Assembly: GCA_028554645.1 (NCBI GenBank)
Contig: JAQOOI010000004.1
Location: forward strand, 1-64,000
DNA: 64,000 bases
Direction of reading: 5' to 3'
Source: Omphalotus guepiniiformis
Taxonomy: Eukaryota > Basidiomycota > Agaricomycetes > Agaricales > Omphalotaceae
Within the stretch, counting starts at the first letter, position 1, and each line of letters begins with the position of its first letter. The position numbers were made by a program, and so were the translations under genes. The notes below the pieces were generated by a model, which searched no databases, had not been told where the DNA came from, and saw only the letters and a program-made list of their open reading frames with translations. Positions 1-10,620 of the stretch are shown here, piece after piece.

Positions 1-117
1 TTTCTCCATTTGTCCAAGTTAATGTGTTTCTAGTGTAAGTAAGAAATTTTCAAAATTCACTTTTCTGGACTGTTCTCACTTGAGGGTCAAATTGTAAACA
101 ACATGGAATACTTTCGC

Positions 118-785
118 TAGACTTACTATGGTGGTTTTCAATGTGCCACTGCACACAGAATTGCAAATTTATGAAATATCTCATCATCCCATTCAAATTT
201 GTGCTTTGTCAATTTTTTGTAAGGCTTATAATGGAATTTATTCAAGACTAGATATCAAATAAAAACAAGAGAATGTGTTGAGGGGAAATGGAATGAGACG
301 GCATATTAACTGCTCAGGAATGAGTGGACTTTGATGTGTGACATTCTCTAATATAGCAGAATTAAATCTTACTAGGATTTCTCAAAAATTAAATAGACAA
401 CTAGGAGTATACAATACCAGTCCATATTCCGGTTTCTCAAGGTGGGCACAAATAGATGAAGGTGGTATACATACAAAATTTAGGAAAAAGTTCAATGCTC
501 TCTGACGCTGGTGGATGTGGCCGTTGACAAGCGTGATTTTGCACGATTGCAATTCTCGAATCCTCCTCGGTCACTGCACGACACCACCCCATCCTCAGAG
601 TAAAATCCCACAAATTCAGGTTGAGGGTTCTGAGTATAATAGAATAAGTCTATGTACTTACTTAAAGGATTAGGCTTCAAGTGGAATACACAAAAAATCA
701 GTTCTCCGAAAAAGTGCAGTTCTCGAATCACCATAGTACCCAAAAGTATGCGGTCAAAATGACATCATTTTCCAACTTTCCGCTT
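118..785. repeat. Dispersed repeat family R, copy a
   Basis: This AT-rich stretch recurs, diverged, at about 13985-14545 and in part at 3812-4015. Shared landmarks in order are a run ending in GAATGTGTTGAGGG, TGCTCAGGAA, TTCTCAAGGTGG, GGTGGTATACAT, CACTGC-CGACACCA-CCCATCCTCA and GTCTATGTACTT. No protein is recognisable. It looks like an old non-coding transposon fragment or a MITE/LTR remnant. The ends are not defined and no terminal inverted repeats or target duplications were seen. Confidence 0.7.
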
Positions 786-1119
786 AACATGCATCGTATA
801 TCCATTGAGATGATACAATCAAGGTGCCCATGATACCGGAGCGGGCAGGAGCGGAGAAGAGCATCAGTATTTTACATGATCAGTAAAAAGAAAGCTCAGA
901 CCATAGTAGAATGATATTGTGGGACATGCTTGGCATTTCCAACGTTGTCGCAGTACAAGGGGCTTATAGACGGGAGGACTGCTGAGAGAAAGAAAAAAAA
1001 AAACAAAAAAAAAAGAAAAGAGATTCTGAATTGCAGTAAAACTACGACGGCTACACTAAGGCTGCACTTGATAGTCTACCGCCCATAAAGGATCCTACTT
1101 GCACCACCTGAACAGACGA
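786..1119. other. Intergenic, no gene seen
   Basis: Holds a short motif at about 821-853 (TACCGGAGCGGGCAGGAGCG in its core) that recurs at about 3583-3612, and an A-rich tract near 995-1020. No coding signal is recognised. Confidence 0.5.
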
Positions 1120-2226
1120 TTAGTGTTGTGTGTGTTTCGAAATATATTCCACCAAGCGCTCTGGACCAGGGATCGTATCCAACACAGCAGCTGCTGCCAC
1201 CAGATTCCAGGTTGGGTCTGGGTGCCAGCGCATCAGCTGGCGCTCAAACCACTGCGGATAAAAGCACGAAAAGTTTCCCAGTCAATGAGCCACAACTGGC
1301 CATCGTCACCCAGGATGATGTTGCTCATGTGCAGATCAGCGTGGCAAAGCACCAGAGGATTCGGGTTCCTCATACCCATGGGCCCCGGGGGGAAGGGTCG
1401 TCCGGAACCATTCCTTCAAGTCTTCGTTAGCAGTCGATAGAAGAGATGATGTGGGATAAGGTGTTGCAAGAAGCCAGGACTTTTCAACATTATCTGGTCT
1501 GCAAGGCAAACATACTGGGCCAGAGTAGGGCTGATGAATTTTCTTTTTCTTTTTTTTCTGACGAAGCTGCCTTGACATAGCGCCGGAGTGTGAGCACCAC
1601 CCAGAGCTTGCGAAAAGGACAGACCGGGTGGGCCAAGCCTCAAAGAGGGTGGGACCTTTGATATAAGTGATCATCTTGTAACTAGGAAAGACATCAAGGG
1701 CTTGTTCGGTGAGGTGGCCCTACAGTCCTAGGAACAGGGATGGTGGTGTGGGCTATGACTATCTCTGGCCACTTCCGCTTCTGGGAACACGCAGGGGATC
1801 ATCTCCTGTGCAGTCCCGGGCTCAGGGTGCACGATCCGCCAGCTGTAGCAATTGGTAACAGCTACACAGCCGTACAGGAACCCTGGCTGCTCCTAAAACT
1901 CTCGAGCTTCTTCCACCAAATGTCCATGTCCTTCCCCTCAAGCTCCTTCAACTTATCCAAGTCCGACCGGGCAACTTGCAGAAAAGGCTTCAGCACATGT
2001 TTGCAGGCAGGGCACAGGGCAAACTTACCTCCTCATCAGGCAAGCGCTGATCTGTGACCACCAGACCTCTTACAAAGAGCATCAAGTCCAGAATAACGTT
2101 GGAAAGCAAGGAGAAAGCAAACAGGGCCCATTCTGCCCAAGAGATTGGTCCTCTGATATTGTGACCCGGCCATGTTGATGATATTGTGCGCGACAAAAAA
2201 AAAAAAAAAAAAAAGGCAAGGACCAC
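1120..2226 (-). pseudogene. Aminoglycoside-phosphotransferase-family (APH) gene, decayed
   Basis: Reading the minus strand, fragments typical of fungal APH/choline-kinase-like phosphotransferases appear in the right order but in different frames. They are a segment with RIVHPEPGTAQEMIP (about 1800-1850), then TTIPVPR (about 1725-1745), YIKGPTLFEAWP (about 1635-1670), the catalytic loop [12 protein letters not shown] with LIDWE (about 1280-1345), and a C-terminal [10 protein letters not shown] stretch ending at the stop at 1120-1122. The catalytic HxDLHxxN and metal-binding D of IDWE are present. Adjacent pieces are separated by apparent 1-base shifts (about 1255-1275, 1705-1715, 1755 and 1885) without convincing splice sites, so this reads as a pseudogene. 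A possible first exon at 2039-2226 ends at a good GTAAGT donor. Such proteins phosphorylate small molecules. The substrate of this one is unknown. Confidence 0.65.
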
Positions 2227-3811
2227 GCCTTTTTTTCCAGCTTGTTATAAGATGAGCGTCGGGGAATTCTGAATGCAACAGTAAGCACCAGGATCCGGTT
2301 TAGAAGGGGACATGTCCAACAAGCTTCAAGGGACTCTGTATATAATAGAGAATGGTTACGGGACTGAAGCACCTACGCCCTCTCCTTCCACTGTTGTTAT
2401 CTTAATGGACGCCACAAAACAGTCCCGCGAATGTTTGCGTGTTCTCTCTTCGGTCCGAGGGGAATGTTGTCTCAACGAGGAGAGTCGGGAGGACCTGGTG
2501 CCGGAGTTGTATGCGCCTGATGACATCACGTATTGTCGGAGGCAAGGGATTGTGAGTACTTATGGTGGGGGGTGGGAGGGAAGAGGGAGGGTCAACCCTG
2601 ATTGGCAATGTGGTGCATTCCTGGCTAAGATAGAGAAGGGGTTGCACAAAGGTGGTCAATGGGAGGACGGAAGTATTTGACAAGGAGGTTCTCCGCCACA
2701 CTGGTGAGTTTGCTATGTTTATCTGGGCCTGGAGGGATGCAAACTGATGGACACAGGGGGCTAACATTGGGCTGGGTGGATGGAGATCTGTTTTGTGTAA
2801 GGAGCTTTCCTTTGACTTCGCTCCAGAAGGACGTTAAGAAAAAAAGAAAAAAAAAAAAAGAGGAGGGTAGGTGGAGAGGAGTACTGGAAAGTTCTGGATT
2901 GGTGTATGTTTTGAGCTGTTCCTTGTCTCGAAGTGCTTTCCTGGACCTTTTTCAGGATGAGGGAGGCTTGAAGAAAGGACGGAGCCAGGTAAATCTCATC
3001 ATTGGGGTCTTATAACGAGGAGAGCAGGCAGAGATAAACTGCACGTCTGCGAAGTGTGGGTGGGCCCTGGAGGGAACAGGGTCCCTTCAGTGGAAAGATT
3101 TGGTGAAAGAGTTGTGAAGGCCAACGGGGCCTGGCCAGAAAGGTGGTGGGAAAAATTCGATGGGATGTGCGGTGTAGGAGTTGGGCGGTGAACGGCGCTG
3201 GAGGCTTGGCAGCCGTAAAGGGTTGGTTAGTCCTGGAGTCAGAGAGTGAGTGGGACACCTCCGAAATGCGAGGTTTATGGAAAGCTGTCAGCAATATAGA
3301 CCAGGCGCACGCAGGGATGTGAGGGTGGCGATTCCAGCCGGGAGGGCATCTGGTCATGGACTGCCATAGATCAAGGGACTCTGCAACTGCCCACATTTGA
3401 GCTAGGATTTTTGTTTTTTTTTGTTTTGGTTGTTGTTCCTGTATGTGGTTTTGGGATTATTGTATTTTTTGTTTGCTTTCTTGTTTGCTGATTGCAAACA
3501 AATTGAGGAACTATCCCGTATATGAGCATGGACCATTGGAAAGTCTCATTCGAAAAGAGGGTAGGCATCGTTTATGATTCCAGGTGCCTATGATACCGGA
3601 GCGGGCAGGAGCGAGCCGCTTGGCGGCGCTCACTTAATGGTCCCGGGAAATCCGAGGGATCCTGTAACCTGCTAGTAGTCCCCTAGCCCCTATCCAAATT
3701 TTGTGTCTGCAAGTAGGCCACAGTACTCACTCAGTTGGGAAGCATGCGCAGTCGGCAATGTCCAAAGTTGAAAACCTATCACGCTTTGTATCACGCTTGT
3801 AATTTCCTTGA
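2227..3811. other. Gap without a recognised gene
   Basis: Contains long open frames on both strands (for example + 2312-2680 and - 3010-3396) but no family is recognised and no exon structure could be built. A and T homopolymers lie at about 2196-2214, 2838-2861 and 3411-3424. The motif of 821-853 is repeated at about 3583-3612. Confidence 0.4.
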
Positions 3812-4015
3812 CCTCTAATTGCAATTCTCGAGTCCTGCTCGGCCACTGCCCGACACCAACCCATCCTCACGATAAATTCCCAGAAATTCAGATCAAGGGC
3901 GTCAAAGTACAATGGATAAAATCTATGTACTTACTCAAGGAATTAGGTTCAAGTGGAAGACACCAAAATTCAATTCTCGAAAAGTTGCAATTTTCGGATC
4001 ACCACAGTAATAAGG
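3812..4015. repeat. Dispersed repeat family R, copy b (partial)
   Basis: Matches the right half of copies a and c: GCAATTCTCGA, CCGACACCA-CCCATCCTCA, AAATTCAGAT, ATCTATGTACTTACTCAAGG and GATCACCACAGTA. The left half seen in the other copies is absent here. Confidence 0.65.
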
Positions 4016-4202
4016 GAAACGATTCATTCGATCCGAACTGAAAGAGTGATTCAGGCTCGATTCGCGGGCAGCTCTATTTGGCATGTAAACGCCATGTGCG
4101 CACTTCCTGACAACTTCGGCAACTTCCAACAAACTTTGTAGGGGATCAGGCCATAATTTGCTTTCAAACGACTCTCATGTCTTTACAAGCTCTCCAAGAT
4201 AA

Positions 4203-4217
4203 GGGGGGGGGGGGGGG
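4203..4217 (+). repeat. Poly-G tract
   Basis: An uninterrupted run of about 15 G followed by AAGGT and six more G. Such runs can form G-quadruplexes and are also a common site of sequencing length error. It lies in the spacer before the F-box/LRR-like gene. Confidence 0.7.
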
Positions 4218-4409
4218 AAGGTGGGGGGATTTTCATTGCCCTGGCATGTGGTGGATCAGATTCTGCACTAAGATGTCCTCGTTATCATCTACGGCAAACA
4301 CATACCATTAACACCCACTTTGCACACTTTTGGTTTTCCAAGCGTTACAGCAAACCGACTGGTAGGTTCTTTTTTTTCTAGTCTTCTTCTGTTTTTCTTT
4401 CTCTAAAGA

Positions 4410-5370
4410 ATGCGCCATAGAACACACATAAAGCTGTTTTATAGCAGCATCCTTCTCTTTTCACTTGGTTCTTTCAAGCGTCTGCTCGAGACCTTGACGA
4501 TTTATCCAGAAAGGTTTCATTTCATTAAACACCTTGCTATTCAGTTGGGGGAACGTGCGTCCCACTGCCCCAATATTCCTCGGCCTCTTCCACCTAACCC
4601 ACTTCCATCGACTCGCTCGGGAGATCCCATCCTGCTGATACACTCAAAACTGATATCGCAGTTTATTCAGCAATGTGCAGCTAATCTTCAACTCCTGGTT
4701 GTCAACACACGCTGGGTTCCTAGAAACATTAGGAAGATGGTTCGTGCTATGACATTCCCTGTGCTTCAGGAACTAGAGTGTTCGTTTGAGCTCATTTCGG
4801 TTCATAACGTCAGCCACTACGATGATTCGGATGACCCTGATTCTTCTGATGATCAACATCTCACTCTATCCCCAGCTCCGCTCATGCTCCCTTCCCTGCA
4901 ACGTCTTCGTTTGTCGTACTGCGGCAGTAGTGTGACTGATCTCCACCTTCGCCACTTTGGATCTGTCCATATTTCCTCATCTGACAGATCTCTATCTGGC
5001 TTTCACGTCGGTTCTTGGCTATGACATCGCACGTCAGCTGGAGATCTCATGGATGGGTCTCCGTGGACTTGAATCAGTCATTATAGAAAAGGACGGAGGG
5101 GACCCCAGAGAACTTGTCCTGTCACTTCACGTTCTATTGAGGTACAGTATTAGCAACAATCTCGTGTTCATCATCCGAGAAGATTACAGGAATGTCTTGC
5201 GTGTCCATGGTCATCATTTCCTGGTGACAGCGGAAGAAAAGGCGTACGTTGAACGATTTTTCTTTAGCGTGGGTCCTGGTCAATGTTTTTGGGAAAAGGC
5301 AAGAAAAAAAGCAGTGGCGATTAGAGGAGGAGTTCAGGGAGGCCCAGGCCCACTTGTTGTGCGGAGGTGA
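4410..5370 (+). pseudogene. F-box/LRR-like protein gene with one frameshift
   Basis: The first frame (4410 to about 4950) encodes a leucine-rich protein with YPERFHFIKHLAIQLGE and PVLQELECSFEL repeats, an acidic DDSDDPDSSDD linker and LPSLQRLRLSYC. The second frame (about 4936-5370) continues with FPHLTDLYLAFTS, ISWMGLRGLESVIIEKDGG and VLLRYSISNNLVFIIRED. The spacing of leucines and of whole phrases is that of the large agaricomycete F-box/LRR-like family (substrate receptors of SCF ubiquitin ligases), although no F-box itself is visible. Dropping one T in the CACTTTGGAT stretch at 4954-4963 would join the two frames in the middle of an LRR, so a 1-base insertion or a sequencing error is the simplest reading. 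A 58-bp intron from the GTGTGA after GGCAGTA would also keep frame but has a poor branch site. A CTCTAAAG acceptor-like site just before 4410 suggests an upstream exon. Confidence 0.5.
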
Positions 5371-5625
5371 ATAATAACGCGTAATGTACAGGGAGTAGAA
5401 TAGAAACAATTGTTTCTGACGTGGAATAGAGTTGAATAAAAGTGTTCAAGCCGGGTCCGGTCCGGTCCTGGATTGTGCGGAGCATGATGGCGGCTTGTGC
5501 ACTTTTTCCTGCTGGCGGCACATTATTCCCAAGCTCAATCAAGCCTTTGATTCAGGACTGAACATGTGGAATAAGCGCAATCAATATACAAAAAATATAA
5601 CAAGTTGGTGAGCTAGTAGACACGA

Positions 5626-6576
5626 CTATGAACCTCGTTCCCGATTACTCCTGGGTGGGTTGTGTGCTGCTGTGGTGTAGTCAGCGAGGGCAAGGTTTTC
5701 AAGTCGTTTGATCAGATCGTCCATTTCAGAATCGTCCGTCGATCGTTGTGTTCGAGCCAGCTCTCTAGCTCGGGTGTGCTCTATCATACGACGTCTGCTC
5801 GCAATATCGTACACATCGGCCGCATACGCGGACGTGATGGTCCACTCCCTGATGCTTGTTGCAAGGTTGTCATGCATCAGGAGATTCACTTCCCCACTCT
5901 TTCTGATAGCAGATCCAATTTGGTCAAACCCACCCCTGATAGTGCCCTGCAAGCCCGATACAAGTTCGGCAACCTCTCCCAGCTTGACCTCGATGGATCT
6001 CTGCTGGAGCTGTATCTGATCCAGGCGGTTCGTCGTGTTTTGTTGAAATTGGGTGCGGATATTGGAGGGTCGCTGTGTAAGGGAACATGGAATGGACCGT
6101 TCCTGACATGAAAGACAGGTGACAGGCCATGGATGGCCGAGATGGATCAGGCAGAACAACTGTTCAGCTTGGCAGTTGTCGCACTTGTTCTCGGACCGGA
6201 AAACTACCTCTAGTGCCGGTTCGTTATCCAGATTAATAGGCTACAAACAAGAGCTTAACAGGACAGTAGCTTTAAATCCAAACAATGCTTAGACAAACAT
6301 TGGAAGAGTTTGCTCCTGGTTCTTCAGGGGCAGGAATTGGATCTGCTTTTTGCTTCTTTGTCGGCTTCACAGAGGCGGGGTTTGCTACGAGTATTGGTCT
6401 AAAGAAAGCGAAAGACAATTAAAAATGAAAGCAGCCTCACCCTTGGCTTTTCTTTTTTTTCCCCCCGCATTTTTTGGTGTTGAAAGAATTGTTTAAGAGG
6501 CAACATGTTTAAAACTCTTACAAGATACTTACCCAGTGTTGTCATGTAAAGAATCTGTCTTTTCTCGTTTGGGCAT
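5626..6576 (-). CDS. Small protein with Zn2Cys6-like cysteine cluster and coiled coil
   Basis: A three-exon model keeps one frame: exon 1 6533-6576 (start codon in the good context CCACCATGCC), intron with GTAAGT donor, exon 2 6299-6398, exon 3 5626-6240, giving 252 aa. Residues about 62-95 hold six cysteines spaced C-x2-C-x6-C-x11-C-x2-C-x6-C, exactly the spacing of fungal Zn(II)2Cys6 clusters, but without the usual basic residues between them. After it comes a segment rich in Q, L, I and V in heptad-like order (LDQIQLQQRSIEVKLGEVAE), probably a coiled coil, then an R/E-rich tail. No enzyme motif is seen. A neighbour on the same strand (7369-7767) has a similar cysteine pattern. DNA-binding is only an inference from the spacing. 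Confidence 0.65.
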
Positions 6577-7368
6577 GGTGGTTGTGGAAAAAAGAACAAG
6601 GTTTACTATGTTTGGCTTTTGTTGTCGTCATCGGGTTTGGCGGGCCGCATGCGGCACTGTCATACAGCCGTGCATAGTGTTTTCCATTTGGCATTTCAAG
6701 ACGCGCCCACGATAGGGCAAATTCGTCAGGCGTTTTACGATGCAAGTGTGATTTGCTTACCTCGCGATTGAACTAGCGTAAATTTTGCGATTTGCACCGT
6801 GTGCCCAGGCATCGTACGCCTGCAAAGTCGCCGGCATTACCGCCGCGCCCGGGTTTTCACCCGTGAAGTCACTGGCATTACGACCGTGGAAACCTATGGA
6901 CAATTTTTCTTTGTATTGGACTTTCAATTTTTAGACATGGACATCTCGGACAAATACTCTTTTATTTGTACACTGGTTTCATATTTTCAGGTAGAGAGCG
7001 AGACAGAAGGTCTTACACCTCTTGCTCTCACTCGTCCGTCTGCAGGTATGTAGTATCAGTATCGTATACTTCTTGGACTCACTCGAACGTGTGTAGTTGT
7101 GATACTAGCGCACATACATGTCGCGCTAGGTTATAATTCATGGTTGCCCTTCCGGGGCGATGCTGCGGGCTACACGAGTGCGAACATACGGAGTGATTGG
7201 AGTGATACAAGAGGATATTCTACAAAGATTACAGGCTGAGCGCTGAGGCCCGACAGTGCCGACTAGGCATTCGGCCGAAACGGATGATTGGTAGACATGT
7301 TTTGGCAATGATCTGCAGTGATGGGATATGAGAGAAACAAATGGAAAAAGGAATGAAAGAGTATGCAC
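6577..7368. other. Gap between two Cys-cluster genes
   Basis: No gene recognised. It must contain the promoter of the 5626-6576 gene (minus strand, just above 6576). Short direct repetition of CTCACTCG near 7027 and 7079 is seen, nothing else. Confidence 0.4.
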
Positions 7369-7767
7369 TTATGGATGATCAAATGCGCTTTTCAACGCCT
7401 GCAGCTTCTGTATCAGATCGTCAAGCTGCTGAAGGATAACCCGGTTCCGCTCATAGTGATACAAAAGCAGGCTCTCAACCGAGGTCTCGTAGTTGTAATA
7501 CTGAGTCTGGGTTGAGAACGTGCAGCTTTCAAGTTCACCACATTGGATACAGGTGCGGAAGAGTCTGTGTGTGACGTCCGTCGCACTGATGGTTGGTGAA
7601 CAGTCGAGGTTTCTTTCCTGGCACTGTTGGCAGCGGTCGCCCACTATATTGCCTCCAGGTCGGACGTGCAGTGACTCTAGTGCGACCTGTTGGTAGTCCG
7701 ACTCAAACGCCGGTTGTTCCGACTGGCCAAGTGACAGCAGCAGTTCCCGGGTTTGTTGCGTGTTCAT
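7369..7767 (-). CDS. Small protein with Zn2Cys6-like cysteines, paralogue-like
   Basis: The frame is open from 7902, but the first ATG is at 7767, giving 132 aa. Residues about 45-85 carry C-x2-C-x6-C-x16-C-x2-C-x5-C (RCQQCQERNLDC ... CIQCGELESC), resembling the cluster in the 5626-6576 gene though with a longer middle loop. The C-terminal third (YHYERNRVILQQLDDLIQKL) looks like an amphipathic helix or coiled coil, again as in the neighbour. The two are probably members of one family and may come from an old duplication. It is divergent from the plus-strand gene starting at 7905, with only about 140 bp between the two ATGs. No function is recognised. An upstream exon in the 7770-7900 open region cannot be excluded. 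Confidence 0.6.
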   Translation of the reverse strand: MNTQQTRELLLSLGQSEQPAFESDYQQVALESLHVRPGGNIVGDRCQQCQERNLDCSPTISATDVTHRLFRTCIQCGELESCTFSTQTQYYNYETSVESLLLYHYERNRVILQQLDDLIQKLQALKSAFDHP

Positions 7768-7904
7768 GGCGCAGAAGAGAGGGCTTGGGTTTGCATCTGT
7801 TTGTTTGGAGGCGGCAAACTCCGGAGAGGTTGCATCGGCAAATTCCGCAAATGGGGCAAGAAAAACGTTGGGGGCACTGAAAACCTTGGTTTTTGTTATC
7901 AATC

Positions 7905-8356
7905 ATGTCTGGACAGCAGATCTCTGGAGACTCTCCCATTTCTGGCGCAGAAAAGTCGAGCGATTGCGTCGAACATGAAGATTTCCCGCAACTACGTGAG
8001 GATTGGAAATCCCTGGATCTCACATTTCAGGACAGCGCTTCCCGGGATACTTCCTTGGATCAGGTTGAGCCTCTGCTGTGGTCATTCATTCAACGTATGT
8101 GAGCGGTATTCTGTCGATCGTTGTCGACTAACAAGCAGGAAAAAAAACAGTTAATAGGTTGTTTGAGTCTGGCCTTCCTGGCCCGACGTTCACCTTGAAA
8201 CAAGTCATCGATCGGGTGGCAGTGTTGAATGAGGAAGAACGAGGCTTGATCAATGCAATGGAAAAGGCATTGACGGAGTTTAATGAGCGTACGAAGCTCT
8301 ACAGGGATAATCTTAAAAAGTTGCGGGAGATTGCAGAGAGTTTTTGTGAATCTTGA
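7905..8356 (+). CDS. Unrecognised small acidic protein, two exons
   Basis: Exon 1 is 7905-8094 (ATG to a GTATGTGA donor). The second exon starts after AAGCAG at 8139 or after AAACAG at 8151, and both keep frame to the stop at 8356, giving 135 or 131 aa. The product begins MSGQQISGDSPISGAEK, has an acidic middle and ends in a predicted long helix (LNEEERGLINAMEKALTEFN followed by ERTKLYRDNLKKLREIAESF). No catalytic motif, signal peptide or membrane segment. The acceptable splice frame and codon-like third-position behaviour support a real gene. It shares a divergent promoter with the minus-strand Cys-cluster gene at 7369-7767, which suggests joint expression but nothing more. Confidence 0.55.
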
Positions 8357-8402
8357 CCACTTGTCCACATGTAATCTGCCGAATGTTTGCTGCCAATTAT
8401 TA

Positions 8403-9040
8403 CTCCGTACCGCTTCGGTCCGTACTGCTCAATAGCTATCAGTGCCATTCAGAGCCGCGTAGTAGTAATTAGTAGCGCTGAATACTGAGCAGTACCACTC
8501 GTAGCTCTCACAAGTGCCGCTCAGTACGGTACAGCAAGGTCCGCTCCGTAGCGGTCCGTACTGCTCAATAGTTATCAGTACCATTCAGAGCCGCGTAGTA
8601 GTAATTAGGAGCGCTGAATACTATGAATTAGCAGCGCTGAGCAGTACCACTCGTAGCTCTCAAAAGTGCCGCTCAGTACGGTACAGCAAGGTCCGCTCCG
8701 TAGCGGTCCGTACTGCTCAGTAGCTATCAGTACCATTCAGAGCCGCGTAGTAGTAATTAGTAGCGCTGAATACTATGAATTAGCAGCGCTGAGCAGTAGC
8801 ACTCGTAGCTCTCAAAAGTGCCGCTCAGTACGGTACAGCAAGGTCCGCTCCGTAGCGGTCCGTACTGCTCAATAGCTATCAGTACCATTCAGAGCCGCGT
8901 AGTAGTAATTAGTAGCGCTGAATACTATAAATTAGCAGCACTGAGCAGTAGCACTCGGTGCTGAGAGCTACCACCAAGTGCCGCTCAGTACAGTACAGCA
9001 AGGTCCGCTCCGTAGCGGTCCGTACTGCTCAACACCCATC
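8403..9040. repeat. Tandem minisatellite, 152-bp unit, about 4 copies
   Basis: Successive copies of the phrase TGCCGCTCAGTACGGTACAG begin near 8514, 8666 and 8818 (152-bp period), with a partial copy before and a diverged one after (about 8978). Each unit is itself built from short variants of CGGTCCGTACTGCTCA and AGTAGCGCTGAATACT. The open frames across it are by-products of a period that is not a multiple of three but happens to lack stops. The same short words recur in clusters at 9960-10620, 11256-11420 and 14765-15075. Confidence 0.85.
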
Positions 9041-9312
9041 ATGGTAAGAGCTTGCTCCGGATGCATATAGATTGCATCTCGCAGTGAACTCCGGTCCTGG
9101 CACTGCAACTGGAGATTGGTGCGAATCGGTCTTGTCTACCAAAAAAAAAAAAAGTGTTCTCTTTATTTTTCTTTTGGGCACCGTAGCCCATCATGTATGT
9201 GTTGCAGGCGTGTTTGGACACCTTCGACTTGCATGTCTTGAATCCATAAAAGGGTGTCCCAGGAATGCCCGGGGGCAGTGGGGACAAGGCACTGCCCCTT
9301 TTAACCCCAAGG
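9041..9312. other. Spacer in repeat region
   Basis: Contains an A tract (9140-9151) and a phrase, TCCCAGGAATGCCCGGGGGC (about 9258-9277), that has a diverged partner at about 15120-15140 just before the second CCCCTAA block. No gene seen. Confidence 0.4.
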
Positions 9313-9318
9313 TGTATT

Positions 9319-9342
9319 ACCCCCCTAACCCCTAACCCCTAA
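9319..9342 (+). repeat. Interstitial telomere-like run (CCCCTAA)3
   Basis: Three consecutive CCCCTAA units follow TTACCCC. This is one base longer than the CCCTAA/TTAGGG telomere unit common in filamentous fungi. It sits in a composite repeat whose second copy (15117-15265) has similar runs. Confidence 0.6.
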
Positions 9343-9700
9343 ATTCATAGTATGCACTATTAACCCATCTAAAGGACATTGTCTATGGGGTGGTTGGAAA
9401 TGGGGCAGGTTCAAGGTGTAAATTCGGTGCCAAGCCCGCTCAGATGTGCACTTGCCAGATTCGAGATCTTGTACCTAGCAGAGCGAGGTGTAGTGCCCTT
9501 TCAGATATCAATCTGGCTGTCAAGCAAGCAGAGGCCAGTCAAACGTTCCGTCTGAAGAAGTATTTTGCCCAAGCGACCATCCTATCAGTATTTTGTGTGG
9601 AAACACAACGCAATACAGATTGAGTGGATCCTGTACATGAGCCGTTTGCTAGCAATCTCGGCAGACACAATGGTTGTTCACTAGGGTTCTCGACTTGCTT
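9343..9700. other. Gap, no recognised gene
   Basis: An open plus frame of 77 codons (9390-9623) has no recognisable family and no exon partners. I see nothing functional. Confidence 0.35.
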
Positions 9701-9990
9701 TGTGAGTTTTCGTTTTCGGGACCTCGACCTGGACTTCATTTTTGGGTGTGATCAAGGACATTTTGTGATGAATGGTGCAGCTGCTCCTTGTGGCGGAGCT
9801 AGATAGATACCATTCCGGACTGAACCTGCACTTTGGACCTTGACCTCGACCTCGATTTCCTTTCTTGGACCTCGACCTCGACCTCGATTTCCTTTTTAGG
9901 CCTCGACCTCGACCTCGATTTCCTTTTCGGGTGTGGCCGAGGACACTATGTGGATAGATACCATTGCGGACAGTACCACTCAATAGCATT
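9701..9990. repeat. GACCTC-rich repeat (part of composite repeat, copy 1)
   Basis: Direct repetition of CTCGACCTCGACCTCGATTTCCTTT-like words (about 9718-9735 and 9835-9930). The part around 9740-9830 (CATTTTGTGATGAATGG, CAGCTGCTCC, CATTCCGGACTGAACCTGC) matches 15325-15415 closely. The apparent polypeptides are Leu-Asp or Lys/Arg-Ser repeats created by the hexamer and should not be taken as genes. Confidence 0.7.
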
Positions 9991-10620
9991 CAGACTGCCA
10001 AGTACCGCTTGGAAATGATCAGTAATGCTCAGTTACGGCTAGCACTGGGTACCGTTTACTGCGGGATAGCCAGGTATCGCTCCGTACCGGTCCGTGCTTC
10101 TCAGTACCGCTCAATAGACAATGGGGTACCACACAATTGTAATCGGTAGCTCAGCAGTCTCGGTACGGACAGCTACCGCTTACTACCGCTCAGTACTAAT
10201 CAGTAGCGCTCAATACATGAATTTGCGGTGGGGCTGGTCCCTTCTAGATAATGGGTGATTGCTGTGTGGTGGTCGAGCATTGAGCACGAGCACTTCATAG
10301 TCTACACACGAAACCCCAGAATATTCAGAGGCATATTACTTCCATTGCACAGTGAACAGGGATGATCTTTATCTTTTCCGCTTCCTCAGGCTGGAACGGG
10401 GCTGGAAGTCACCTTCTTTTAGTAAGACCGTAATACAGGACCGGCACTCTTCACACGGACCCGTCACCCTCAATAAGCGCTCAATACTAATCAGTAGCGC
10501 TAATCAGTAGCGCTCAGCAGTCTCGGTACGTACAGCTACCGTTGACTACCGCTCAGTGCCGGTTCGTACAGGGCCGTACAGATCAGTGGCATTCAGCGGC
10601 ACTCAAAAAGAACCACGATT
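9960..10620. repeat. Clusters of CAGTACCGCTC-type words
   Basis: Two clusters (9970-10220 and 10440-10620) of degenerate short words such as AGTACCGCTC, CCGGTCCGTA and CAGTAGCGCTCA, the same vocabulary as the 8403-9040 minisatellite but without a regular long period. Unique sequence of about 200 bp separates them. Confidence 0.7.

Noticed and set aside
2312..2680. Plus-strand ORF of 122 codons
   Set aside because: No family, no splice partners and overlap with an equally long minus-strand frame. A donor-like GTGAGT inside is not enough.
4934..5005. A 58-bp intron instead of a frameshift in the F-box/LRR-like gene
   Set aside because: It would keep frame, but the donor GTGTGA is poor, the branch site would be too near the acceptor, and it would delete an LRR that the one-base explanation preserves.
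8403..9040. CRISPR-like array
   Set aside because: Direct repeats are contiguous 152-bp units built of short words, without unique spacers, and the genome is eukaryotic.
9681..10018. Leu-Asp or Lys/Arg/Ser repeat proteins
   Set aside because: Products of the GACCTC hexamer repeat read in different frames.
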